Assembly (NCBI GenBank): GCA_046719305.1
Contig: JBDNDE010000106.1
Location: forward strand, 1-14,183
Direction of reading: 5' to 3'
DNA: 14,183 nucleotides
DNA from: RGDT01 sp046719305
Lineage (GTDB): Bacteria; Planctomycetota; Planctomycetia; Gemmatales; Gemmataceae
The translations under genes were made by a program, and so were the position numbers. Below, one piece after another: positions 7,184 through 14,183 of the stretch. The notes under the pieces were generated by a model. That model was not told the DNA's origin. It did not search any database and saw only the letters and a list, made by a program, of their open reading frames with translations. The first letter of the stretch is position 1. Each line of letters starts with the position of its first letter.

Positions 7184-8275
7184 ATGAAAACAGTTGTTGT
7201 CGTCTTGCGGGGGCTGCAGACGGCTTTTCTCAGCCCGTATGGGAATCGTTGGATCGACACGCCGAACTTCGATCTACTGGCCACTGCTGGAACTCTGTTT
7301 GATTGGCATTTTGCCGACCGACCGGGTACGACAGCCGTGCATCACGAGGGGTGGCTGAACAGCTTGAGAGAGGCCAAGGTATCGGTGCGTATCCTGCGAG
7401 ACGGCTCGCGCGGCCTGGCAACGATTGCTGAGCAAGCGGAGAGTTTTAAGGATGTGGAAAAGATGCTCAAGGCCGCACGCAAAGCCGTTCGCAGCGGTTT
7501 GGAGGGATTGCTTTGGGTCGAGTTTGCCATGCTGTTGCCGCCCTGGCAAATCGCCGCCTCGTTTCTAGAGACGCTGTTTCCACCGCCGGTGCAACCCGAT
7601 TTCGCCCCCCAGCCAGAGCAGGACGAAGACCAAGCCGATCCCACCGAACCGCCAACAGAGCAACAAGACCAGGGGCTAGAATACCTGCCCGATGAGGAGC
7701 CTTTGGAGGCGATCCTGTCGCCCACGCTGGGCGCAATCGACCCCCAGGATGATCGACTCTATCTCTCTTTGCAATCCACCTATGCCGCTGCCGTTATGCA
7801 AGCCGACGCCATCTTGGCGGAGTTGCTCGACGGTCTACCCGACGAAGTGACTCTGTTTGTTACCAGCGACGAGGGGTTGGCTCTTGGGGAACATGGGTAT
7901 GTTGGGCTCAACGGCCCGTTGCACGAGCCGCGCGTCCATCTACCTCTTTTCGTTGTCGGTCCCGGCATCCCGGCTGGTGGTCGGATCGCCAGCCTCACTT
8001 CAGCGGGAGATTTGGCCGCAACCCTGGCCAAACAGTTCGGCGTTGCCTGGCCGGGGCGCGATCTGCTTGCCTCGGGCGAATCGACCGAAGCGGTTGTGCT
8101 ATCCAGCCATGCAGAACGCGGGGTGCGAACACCGGCGTGGTTCTTGCGTGTACCCGCGACTGGCCAGCCGGAACTCTACGAAAAACCCGCTGATCGTCTG
8201 GAACGACTGAATTTGGCACAGGTTCATTTCACAATCGTTGAAGAGTTGCTGACTCGTTTGCCTCACTCCCACTGA
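7184..8275 (+). CDS. Sulfatase/alkaline-phosphatase-superfamily protein lacking the canonical active-site residues
   Basis: This is a 363-residue protein with no signal peptide. Residues 1-45 follow the sulfatase N-terminal pattern (VVVVLRGLQTAFLSPYGN, then TPNFDLLATAGTLFDWHFAD), but the metal-binding DD of the usual VDDLR segment is absent. Where sulfatases have C/S-x-P-x-R, this protein has DRPGTTAVHHEG. A linker at about 133-175 is acidic and Pro/Gln-rich. The C-terminal half regains family features: VTLFVTSDEGLALGEHGYVG (D229-E230 where active sulfatases have D-H), HEPRVHLPLFVVGPG, and SLTSAGDLAATLAKQFGV. The inference is a catalytically inactive sulfatase-fold protein, possibly a binding or regulatory pseudoenzyme; a divergent phosphatase is less likely. 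ATG 7184 is the first good start in frame, with GGAG 11 bases upstream, so the ribosome binding site is weak. Confidence 0.82.
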   Translation: MKTVVVVLRGLQTAFLSPYGNRWIDTPNFDLLATAGTLFDWHFADRPGTTAVHHEGWLNSLREAKVSVRILRDGSRGLATIAEQAESFKDVEKMLKAARKAVRSGLEGLLWVEFAMLLPPWQIAASFLETLFPPPVQPDFAPQPEQDEDQADPTEPPTEQQDQGLEYLPDEEPLEAILSPTLGAIDPQDDRLYLSLQSTYAAAVMQADAILAELLDGLPDEVTLFVTSDEGLALGEHGYVGLNGPLHEPRVHLPLFVVGPGIPAGGRIASLTSAGDLAATLAKQFGVAWPGRDLLASGESTEAVVLSSHAERGVRTPAWFLRVPATGQPELYEKPADRLERLNLAQVHFTIVEELLTRLPHSH

Positions 8276-8444
8276 GGGACCATCTCGGTTAAACTTTCGG
8301 CCGTTTGCCTGGCTTGCCCGGAAGGCACAGCCGCGCGCCAGGGCATTTGTCGTTGGCGAGGGCTGTTGTTTCGCCTTCAGCCAATTTTCCCCCCGTCCGA
8401 TGGCAAGAAAGGGGTTCCATCTAGGGTGTTCTCGGGGGAAGTCT

Positions 8445-8954
8445 ATGTACACATATGATCAGCCGTTTCGTCCCGTTCTGGAGTGGTTGGAAGCCCGCCT
8501 AGTGCCCACCGCGTCCATCGCTCCGGCTGTGGTCGATCTCGCTGAGATCCAACCTAGTGTGGCGGGGGCGGGGGCGGTAGCAGTGGCGGCTCAGGCGAGC
8601 GATCCGCCTGGTGCCCCCCTGATGGGCAGTGCCCCCCTGATGGGCAGTGCCCCCCTGATGGGCAGTGTCCCTGCTACTGTTGATGCCGTGTTCGCTAGGG
8701 GAACCTTTCTGCCAGCGGATTTTGAGTTGATCCCGCCACCGGCACCGAAGAAACTGACCCTTGGGCAACTCCAAGGCGCGGCTCAGCACCCCCCCCTGTT
8801 GGAACTGCCCCCTGTGGCGGAAAATATCGCTCCCGAGGATGAAGACACGTCTTGGCGTGATCTGGTATTTGCCGAAGCCACGCTCTGGAGCAACGATCCG
8901 CTGCCCCAGAGCGACACAATGCCGGAGCAGACGCCTGTTGTGGTAGCAGCCTGA
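8445..8954 (+). CDS. Short planctomycete protein with N-terminal LEWLEARLVP motif and PLMGSA repeats
   Basis: This is a 169-residue protein of unknown function. Residues 9-22 (RPVLEWLEARLVPT) match the LExLExRxxP-type N-terminal motif found on many exported planctomycete proteins (LEPR-XLL-like), which probably acts in sorting or export. After it comes an Ala/Val-rich stretch, then three exact copies of APLMGS (residues 57-74). The C-terminal part is Pro/Glu/Asp-rich, with KKLTLGQLQGAAQHPP and EDEDTSWRDLVFAEATLW, and has no recognisable domain. ATG 8445 is chosen because GGGGGAAG lies just upstream and the motif then starts within ten residues; an ATG at 8400 would add 15 residues without a ribosome binding site. 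It follows the sulfatase-like gene by 169 bases and may share its transcript. Confidence 0.72.
   Translation: MYTYDQPFRPVLEWLEARLVPTASIAPAVVDLAEIQPSVAGAGAVAVAAQASDPPGAPLMGSAPLMGSAPLMGSVPATVDAVFARGTFLPADFELIPPPAPKKLTLGQLQGAAQHPPLLELPPVAENIAPEDEDTSWRDLVFAEATLWSNDPLPQSDTMPEQTPVVVAA
8613..8666 (+). repeat. Three perfect 18-bp tandem repeats inside the LEWLEARLVP gene
   Basis: The unit GCCCCCCTGATGGGCAGT occurs at 8613-8630, 8631-8648 and 8649-8666 with no differences and encodes APLMGS each time. Identity at third codon positions indicates recent expansion or homogenisation. The unit length is a multiple of three, so copy-number change keeps the frame. Confidence 0.95.
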
Positions 8955-8960
8955 TCCCTC

Positions 8961-10400
8961 TTAGGCCAGTATCTCCCAAATCGGTTTGCCGTGGTCAATC
9001 TCCAGGCGTTTGCGACCGGGCACTTCGAGCTTGCGAGAGTCCAATCCGAGACATTGCAAGATGGTAGCGTGAATATCCGTCACATAATGCCGATTTTCCA
9101 CTGCATGGAAGCCGATTTCATCGGTGGCCCCGTGGACGACACCGCCCTTGATCCCGCCCCCTGCCAGCCACACACTGAAGCCGTAAATGTGGTGGTCGCG
9201 GCCATCGCTACCTTGGGTGCCGGGCGTCCGTCCAAACTCGGTGCCGAAGACGATCAGGGTTTCATCAAGCAAGCCACGTCGGGCCAGATCGGTGATCAGC
9301 CCAGCAATCGGTTTATCGACCTGTCGACAGTTGTTGGCATGATTGGTTTTCAATCCACCGTGAGCGTCCCACGCTCCCGCTCCGCCGCCGCCGTGCTGAA
9401 TCTGGATAAAACGCACGCCGCGTTCGACCAACCGCCGGGCCGCTAAGAGTTGCATTGCAAAGCTATTCGTCGGGCCTTCGCCGATGCCGTAGAGCTTTTT
9501 GGTTTCGGCCGTCTCATCACTGAATTTCAGCACCTCGGGGATAGACGTTTGCATCCGTGCGGCCAGTTCGTACGCCTTGATGCGAGCCGTGAGTGTGGCA
9601 TCATCGGGGTATTCGATGCCCCGCAACTGGTTTAACCGCCCCACTAGCTTGAAGTTGATCTGTTGCTCGGTTTGGCTACGGGGCAACTCCGGTTGGCCAT
9701 AATCCAGCGGCTGGTTCGGGTCAATCCGCAACGGCACCGCGTCATGCTCGGGGCCGAGATAGTGGCCGTCCTTGGCGTTCCAGTATTCACGCACGCCCAT
9801 CGAGATGAACTGCGGCAGATTCTTGTTCAGCGTACCCAGGCCATAATGCACCCACGCTCCCAAGGTTGGAAACTCGCCATCGAGCATGTGTCGGCCGGAA
9901 TGGAACTGAGTCTGGGCACCGTGGTTGTCGTCGGTAGTGTACATCGAACGAACGATCGCCAGATGTTCACTACATGCACCCAAGTGGGGGAACCAGTCAC
10001 TGATCTCTAGCCCCGCCTTGCCGCGTTTCTTAAACCCGATCTGGGTCGCCAAGAGCCGGTTTCGCTGCTGACCGTTGGCATCATTCACCACGACGACGCG
10101 TGCCAATTTCAGTTTGTCGGGATCCTGTACGCTCTTGAACGGCGTCTCGGCTATGGTCTTGCCGGCATACTTGTCTAGCATCGGCTTGTGGTCAAACGAT
10201 TCCAGATGGCTCACGCCTCCGTTCATGAACAACCAAATGACGCTTTTGGCACGCTTACGCGGCGGCACGGGAGCGGCCGCTTGGACGCCCTTTTCCTCGG
10301 CCAGCATGGCACCCAACACCAGGCCGGTAAAGCCCATGCCGACATCGGCCAAGAAGGTGCGGCGATGACAGCCACGGCAAGCGGAAGCAGGAGATTGCAT
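8961..10400 (-). CDS. DUF1501 domain protein with twin-arginine signal
   Basis: This is a 479-residue protein. The N-terminus CHRRTFLADVGMGFTGLVLGAML has the RRxFL pattern and hydrophobic core of a Tat signal peptide. The rest is a full-length DUF1501 protein, a family related to sulfatases and alkaline phosphatases: SVIWLFMNGGVSHLESFDHKP, VRSMYTTDDNHGAQTQFHSGR, PTLGAWVHYGLG, RRLVERGVRFIQIQHGGGG, WDAHGGLKTNH, DETLIVFGTEFGRTPG and GRDHHIYGFSVWLAGGGIKGG. Catalytic activity has not been established for the family. ATG 10400 has GAGG nine bases upstream and begins 14 bases after the stop of the PSCyt1/DUF1553 gene, so the two form an operon. This PSCyt1/DUF1553 then DUF1501 order recurs many times in planctomycete genomes. 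Inferred role: envelope process, possibly polysaccharide breakdown or redox-linked. Confidence 0.95.
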   Translation of the reverse strand: MQSPASACRGCHRRTFLADVGMGFTGLVLGAMLAEEKGVQAAAPVPPRKRAKSVIWLFMNGGVSHLESFDHKPMLDKYAGKTIAETPFKSVQDPDKLKLARVVVVNDANGQQRNRLLATQIGFKKRGKAGLEISDWFPHLGACSEHLAIVRSMYTTDDNHGAQTQFHSGRHMLDGEFPTLGAWVHYGLGTLNKNLPQFISMGVREYWNAKDGHYLGPEHDAVPLRIDPNQPLDYGQPELPRSQTEQQINFKLVGRLNQLRGIEYPDDATLTARIKAYELAARMQTSIPEVLKFSDETAETKKLYGIGEGPTNSFAMQLLAARRLVERGVRFIQIQHGGGGAGAWDAHGGLKTNHANNCRQVDKPIAGLITDLARRGLLDETLIVFGTEFGRTPGTQGSDGRDHHIYGFSVWLAGGGIKGGVVHGATDEIGFHAVENRHYVTDIHATILQCLGLDSRKLEVPGRKRLEIDHGKPIWEILA

Positions 10401-10414
10401 GAGAGGGCACCTCG

Positions 10415-13039
10415 TTAGCGGATGGTGAGGAAATCGTGGAGGTTGAGCAAGGCGTGGATCAGGGCTGTTCGGGCGAAGCGGTGCGGCTGGGGTCGTTTCT
10501 CTTTCTCCGCCAAGGCGTGTAGCTCGGCCAGAGCGGCTTGACACTCTTGGACCTCGGCACTGGTGGGCGTCTGAGCCAACAGCAGGGAATACGCAGCACG
10601 GACGAAGGCCTCGTCGTTCGCTCGCTCGGGGGTATCCAGCCGGGCCGTGAGACGCTGGGCAGCATGCAGGGCCAGCCGACTATTTTGCAAGGCCAAGGCT
10701 TGCTGGGGCACGATGCTGTTACTGCGGCGATAACATTCCAGCACGTTGGCATCATCGAAGAGGGTGAGAAACTTGTTCTCTTCGTTGTGCGAGTGGAAAT
10801 AGTACAGGCTGCGACGGCGATGCTCGCTCTTGGCCGGCAACGGCGGGCCGCCCAGGGTTGGGTCGAGGTCACCGGCCAGGGCCAGCAGGCTATCGCGGAC
10901 TAATTGTGCTTCCATGCGGCGGGAGTTCATCCGCCAGTAGGTGAGATTGTCCGGGTCGGTGCCGCGCTGCCCAACGGCCTGGCGGGTAGTGCTGGCCAGG
11001 CGATACGTCTGGCTGGTAACCATCAGCCGATGCAGATGTTTCATGCTCCAGCCCGATTCCATAAACTCCACCGCCAGCCAATCCAGCAACTCTGGATGGG
11101 TCGGCGAGGCTCCTTTGCGGCCGAAATCAAAGACGGTGGCGACCAGCGGGGTGCCGAAATGACGCATCCAGATATGATTGACTGCGACACGAGCAGTCAA
11201 GGGATTGGTGCGGTCGGTGATCCAGGCGGCCAACGCAGTCCGTCGCCCCGTGCTGGAATTGGGAAACGGCTTAAAGCGGGTAGCGTCGGTCTCGACGTTG
11301 GACTCCTGCGTCTTCAGCGCGCCACGCAGGGGGGTATAGCTTGTGCCAGGGGTGTCGGCCTTTTTCTTGGCGGCGGCCAAGGCAGCCTGCGCCCCGGCGC
11401 GTTTTTTCTCGGCAGCCGAGCGGGTCTTGTTGTCCGCCTTGGCCAGTTCCGCCTCGGCTTGAGCTAGAGCCAATTCGGCTCGGGCGACGGAGATGGCCTG
11501 TTCGGTTTGGTAGGCGGCACGTGCGGCTTCCGGGTAAGCCGTCGTTTCTTTGGCTCGCTCGGCCGCTGTCACGGCGTGGATCCAGGCCGGTTGCAACTGA
11601 GCGACAAGCAGTGTTTTGGACGCCACGGCCAGTGCGGTCGCGTCCCCCTGGGCTTGAGCCTGTTTGTATTGTTGGCGGGCGGCTTGGATCTGCTTGTTTG
11701 CTTGGTAGAGATAGGCTTGCACCACCTCTTCGCGTAGGTGGGGCTTGGCGGCCTCGGCCGGTAGCGTCACCTGCCGGATCGCCAGTTTGGCTCCGAACAA
11801 GGCCGGCAGCCCGGGCGAGATAGGTTTTTTTCGCGGATTTTTTTCATCGCCCCGGATGAAGAGATAGGTATCCCGTTCGGGGTTGCAATCGTAGACCCGG
11901 GGTATCCCGTTTTTCTCGAAGTCCGGCTCGTTTGGGGTCATCTCCATGCGAATTTGATACGGTTCAAAAAAGGCCCGAAAGCGATAAAAATCGACTTGTT
12001 CGATCGGGTCATATTTGTGATCGTGACACTTGGCACAGTTCATTGTCAGTCCCAGCATTCCCTTGGCTGTGTGTTCCACTACCTCCTCCAGCCAAGTGTT
12101 GCGGTTGAAGCGGAAATACGACCGCACCAAATAACCCGTCGCCCGCAGCTTGGACTGATCCGCTGGGTACAACTCGTCGGCCGCTAGCATCTGCCGCAGC
12201 ATCTCGTCATAGCCGAGATCGGCGTTGAGCGACTCGATGGTCCAATCGCGCCAATGGTAGAGGTGTTTCGAACTGTTGCGTACCTCGGCCCCAAGTCCCC
12301 ACCAATCGGAATAGCGCCAAATGTCCAACCAGTGCCGGCCCCAGCGTTCGCCGTAGTGCGGGCTGGCCAAGAGCCGCTCCACTACGCGCTCGTAGGCATC
12401 GGGGCGAGAGTCCGCCAAGAAGGCGGCCGTCTCTTCTGCAGAGGGCGGCAGACCAATCAGATCCAGCGAGACGCGGCGTAAGAGCAGAGCGCGATCAGCG
12501 GGCGCAACTGGGGTCAAGCCGCGTGCTTCCTGGGCGGCACGCACGAACCGATCGATCGGGTTTTGGCCGAAGGCAAGATCGCACAACTCAGGAAGTTGAG
12601 ATCGCACGGGGGGACGAAAGGCCCAATGCTCCTTGGGGTCCGGCTCAGGTTGCTCGTCGGCTGGTCCCTCAGCGCCCTGGCGAATCCATTGTTCCAAATG
12701 AGCGATTTCATCCGCGTGCAGTGCTTCGCCCTCGTGCGCTGGGGGCATCCGGCGTTTGCCCTTGCCTCGGACATGGGCGACCAACAAGCTCTCGTCGGGT
12801 TTGCCAGGCTGCAGCGACGGCCCGTTGTCCCCACCTTGCTTGGCCAGTGCCACCGTATCCAGACGCAGCCCCCCCTCTTGCTTCAATGCCCCGTGGCAAG
12901 CATAACAGCGAGCCGCAAGCAGCGGTTTGATGGTCCGCTCATAATCGACCCGCTCGGCCGCAAACGACACCGGAGCCGACAACAGCGCAAACAAGAGAAA
13001 GTAGAGCCAGCGAGCCAGAGGCCTAGAAGCGAGATGCAT
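10415..13039 (-). CDS. PSCyt1-DUF1549-DUF1553 protein (planctomycete cytochrome c-like)
   Basis: This is an 874-residue exported protein. A Sec signal peptide (residues 1-28, core LYFLLFALLSAPVSFA) precedes a PSCyt1 domain with heme-binding CYACH (45-49) and a downstream RMPP (M98, candidate axial ligand). DUF1549 spans about 155-365 (NPIDRFVRAA, RRVSLDLIGLPPS, HYGERWGRHWLDIWRYSD), with a second CxxCH, CAKCH (335-339). A long Ala/Gln/Lys-rich coiled coil fills about 470-590. DUF1553 follows (RRTALAAWITDRTNPLTARVAVNHIW, HPELLDWLAVEFMESGWSMKHLHRLMVTS, NSIVPQQALALQNS) to the end at LIHALLNLHDFLTIR. The function is unknown; periplasmic electron transfer coupled to the DUF1501 partner is inference. 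ATG 13039 has AGGAGG nine bases upstream. Further in-frame upstream sequence to 13123 lacks a ribosome binding site. Confidence 0.96.
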   Translation of the reverse strand: MHLASRPLARWLYFLLFALLSAPVSFAAERVDYERTIKPLLAARCYACHGALKQEGGLRLDTVALAKQGGDNGPSLQPGKPDESLLVAHVRGKGKRRMPPAHEGEALHADEIAHLEQWIRQGAEGPADEQPEPDPKEHWAFRPPVRSQLPELCDLAFGQNPIDRFVRAAQEARGLTPVAPADRALLLRRVSLDLIGLPPSAEETAAFLADSRPDAYERVVERLLASPHYGERWGRHWLDIWRYSDWWGLGAEVRNSSKHLYHWRDWTIESLNADLGYDEMLRQMLAADELYPADQSKLRATGYLVRSYFRFNRNTWLEEVVEHTAKGMLGLTMNCAKCHDHKYDPIEQVDFYRFRAFFEPYQIRMEMTPNEPDFEKNGIPRVYDCNPERDTYLFIRGDEKNPRKKPISPGLPALFGAKLAIRQVTLPAEAAKPHLREEVVQAYLYQANKQIQAARQQYKQAQAQGDATALAVASKTLLVAQLQPAWIHAVTAAERAKETTAYPEAARAAYQTEQAISVARAELALAQAEAELAKADNKTRSAAEKKRAGAQAALAAAKKKADTPGTSYTPLRGALKTQESNVETDATRFKPFPNSSTGRRTALAAWITDRTNPLTARVAVNHIWMRHFGTPLVATVFDFGRKGASPTHPELLDWLAVEFMESGWSMKHLHRLMVTSQTYRLASTTRQAVGQRGTDPDNLTYWRMNSRRMEAQLVRDSLLALAGDLDPTLGGPPLPAKSEHRRRSLYYFHSHNEENKFLTLFDDANVLECYRRSNSIVPQQALALQNSRLALHAAQRLTARLDTPERANDEAFVRAAYSLLLAQTPTSAEVQECQAALAELHALAEKEKRPQPHRFARTALIHALLNLHDFLTIR

Positions 13040-13065
13040 CGGAGGGTGCCTCCTAGAAACCGTAT

Positions 13066-13105
13066 CGGCAGAACGTAACGGCAGACCGTAAGCGGCAGGT
13101 ACTAA
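13066..13105. repeat. Three CGGCAG-containing repeats in the leader of the PSCyt1/DUF1553 gene
   Basis: CGGCAGAACGTAA (13066-13078), CGGCAGACCGTAA (13079-13091) and, after one extra base, CGGCAGGTACTAA (13093-13105) lie head to tail. On the coding strand of the PSCyt1 gene they read as two close copies of TTACGKTCTGCCG plus a more diverged third, 27-66 bases before ATG 13039. They also sit in the region shared with divergent asnS. A regulator site or leader structure is possible; no function is shown. Confidence 0.45.
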
Positions 13106-13243
13106 AAACGTATCACACAACAAGTGCCGTTACCAGAGGGGAGCGACTCTGAACGAGCTGGCTGTGGAAGTAGAACGAGTTGCCCCCCTGCTCACTGTTG
13201 CCCATCGGCGATACCATGACAGGAGTGTAGTGGTGAGGGGATT

Positions 13244-14183
13244 ATGGAAAAGATTTCGGTGGCGCAGGCGCGTCAGGTGCAAGCGATCGGTAAAAAAGTT
13301 CTATTGCGCGGTTGGGTCCGCACCCGACGCGATTCCAAGGGCGGCTTCTCGTTCATCGAACTCAACGATGGCTCTTGCTTCGGCAACGTGCAGATTCTCG
13401 CCGAGGCGACCCTGGCTAATTACGAAACGGAGATCCTCAAACTGAACGTCGGCAGCAGCATCGCCGTCGAGGGCGAAGTTCTTGCTTCGCCGGCCAAAGG
13501 CCAAGCCACCGAAGTCAAGGCCTCGGCGATCCGGATTTATGGACTGGCCGATCCAGCGACGTATCCGTTGCAGAAGAAGGGCCACTCGATGGAGTTTTTG
13601 CGTGAGCAAGCACATCTGCGGCCGCGGAGCAACACGTTTGGGGCCGTGACACGGGTGCGGAGTCAGATTTGCCGATCTATCCACGAGTTTTTTAGCGAGA
13701 ACGGGTTCTACTATGTGCAAGCGCCTATTATCACCGCCTCGGATTGCGAAGGGGCCGGGCAGATGTTCCGTGTGACAACCCTAGATCTGGCCAAGCCACC
13801 CCGAAATGACGCCGGCGAAATCGACTTTTCTCGCGATTTCTTCGGCAAGGGGACCTATCTCACCGTCTCGGGCCAACTCGAAGCCGAAGCCTACGCCTGT
13901 GCCCTGGGCAAGGTCTACACCTTCGGCCCGACCTTTCGGGCCGAAAACAGCAACACCTCCCGCCATCTGGCTGAGTTTTGGATGATCGAGCCGGAAATGG
14001 CCTTCTACGAGTTAGAAGACAACATGGAATTAGCCGAGGCCTTTCTCAAGCGTATCTTCAGCGACGCTTTGAACAAGTGTGCCGAGGATATGGCTTTTTT
14101 CAACGACCGCATCGAGAAGACGGCGATCAGCACCTTGGAAGGACTCGTGCGGAGTGCGTTTGTTCGGTGCGCCGCCGAGCAGC
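13244..14183 (+). CDS. asnS: Asparaginyl-tRNA synthetase, N-terminal two thirds (3' end outside window)
   Basis: The open frame of 313 codons runs off the right edge; full AsnRS is about 460 residues. It charges tRNA-Asn with asparagine in the cytoplasm (class IIb aminoacyl-tRNA synthetase). The OB-fold anticodon-binding domain occupies about residues 15-105 (VLLRGWVRTRRDSKGGFSFI, ELNDGS). The catalytic core follows: motif 1 around 150-170 (FFSENGFYYVQAPIITASDC), the AsnRS-typical insertion TTLDLAKPPRNDAGEIDFSR then DFFGK, TYLTVSGQLEAEAYACALGK, and motif 2 around 230-250 (FRAENSNTSRHLAEFWMIEPE), closely resembling bacterial AsnRS rather than AspRS. ATG 13244 follows GAGGGG three bases upstream and gives the expected N-terminus. 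It is transcribed divergently from the PSCyt1/DUF1553 operon. Confidence 0.97.
   Translation, partial: MEKISVAQARQVQAIGKKVLLRGWVRTRRDSKGGFSFIELNDGSCFGNVQILAEATLANYETEILKLNVGSSIAVEGEVLASPAKGQATEVKASAIRIYGLADPATYPLQKKGHSMEFLREQAHLRPRSNTFGAVTRVRSQICRSIHEFFSENGFYYVQAPIITASDCEGAGQMFRVTTLDLAKPPRNDAGEIDFSRDFFGKGTYLTVSGQLEAEAYACALGKVYTFGPTFRAENSNTSRHLAEFWMIEPEMAFYELEDNMELAEAFLKRIFSDALNKCAEDMAFFNDRIEKTAISTLEGLVRSAFVRCAAEQ

Noticed and set aside
8613..8666. Possible CRISPR-like array
   Set aside because: The 18-bp units are directly adjacent with no spacers, and they translate in frame as APLMGS repeats within a coding region.
10904..11467. 187-codon plus-strand open frame inside the PSCyt1/DUF1553 gene
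   Set aside because: It is antisense to conserved DUF1553 and coiled-coil coding sequence. Its composition is what reversed codons of that gene would give.
13100..13243. tRNA or T-box-like leader upstream of asnS
   Set aside because: No cloverleaf, no T-box consensus and no terminator/antiterminator pair could be seen. The leader has only a plain GAGGGG ribosome binding site.
1..14183. Mobile element, prophage or defence island
   Set aside because: No transposase, integrase, phage structural gene, restriction enzyme or toxin-antitoxin pair was recognised. The NYN protein alone is not evidence of a defence system.

Overview
The window looks like ordinary chromosome from a planctomycete, most likely a member of the Gemmataceae or a close relative. 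The evidence is a set of protein types that are abundant in, or nearly restricted to, that phylum: a PSCyt1/DUF1549/DUF1553 protein followed by a DUF1501 protein, a DUF1559 prepilin-like protein followed by a small lipoprotein, a TIGR03009-type secreted protein, a short exported protein with an N-terminal LEWLEARLVP motif, and the C-terminal part of a large membrane protein of the VWA/glutamine-amidotransferase-like type. The genus assignment is inference; no marker RNA is present.

Layout. 1-789 (+) is the end of a membrane protein cut by the window edge. It converges, with overlapping stop codons, on a minus-strand gene for a NYN-domain plus OST-HTH (LOTUS) protein with a basic, low-complexity tail. 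Next come three minus-strand genes: a secreted helical protein split by an in-frame TAA (2456-3184), the TIGR03009-like protein (3356-4180), and a family-4 glycosyltransferase (4473-5591). A lipoprotein (5684-6112) and a DUF1559 protein (6116-6976) form a tight minus-strand pair. From a divergent intergenic region, a plus-strand gene for a sulfatase-fold protein lacking the usual catalytic residues (7184-8275) is followed by the short LEWLEARLVP protein (8445-8954). This converges on the two-gene minus-strand operon PSCyt1/DUF1549/DUF1553 then DUF1501 (13039 down to 8961). The asparaginyl-tRNA synthetase gene asnS starts divergently at 13244 and runs off the right edge.

How the genes work together. 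The clear functional pairings are the c-type-cytochrome-like protein with DUF1501, and the DUF1559 protein with its lipoprotein. Both are recurrent planctomycete cell-envelope modules of unknown function. The NYN/OST-HTH protein and AsnRS act on RNA, but nothing links them to each other. No defence island, transposase, integrase, CRISPR array, tRNA or rRNA was seen. I did not find a convincing new multi-gene system. The items most worth a second look are the stop-interrupted gene, the residue-depleted sulfatase homologue, the NYN/OST-HTH protein, and repeated sequence elements in three upstream regions.

Non-coding stretches: none exceeds 300 bases. The largest are 4181-4472 (a candidate terminator, an imperfect long direct repeat and a 13-bp tandem repeat), 6977-7183 (an AT-rich divergent promoter region with an imperfect dyad), 13040-13243 (a divergent promoter region with CGGCAG repeats), 2271-2455 (a terminator), 3185-3355 (a candidate promoter) and 8276-8444 (nothing recognised beyond a ribosome binding site).
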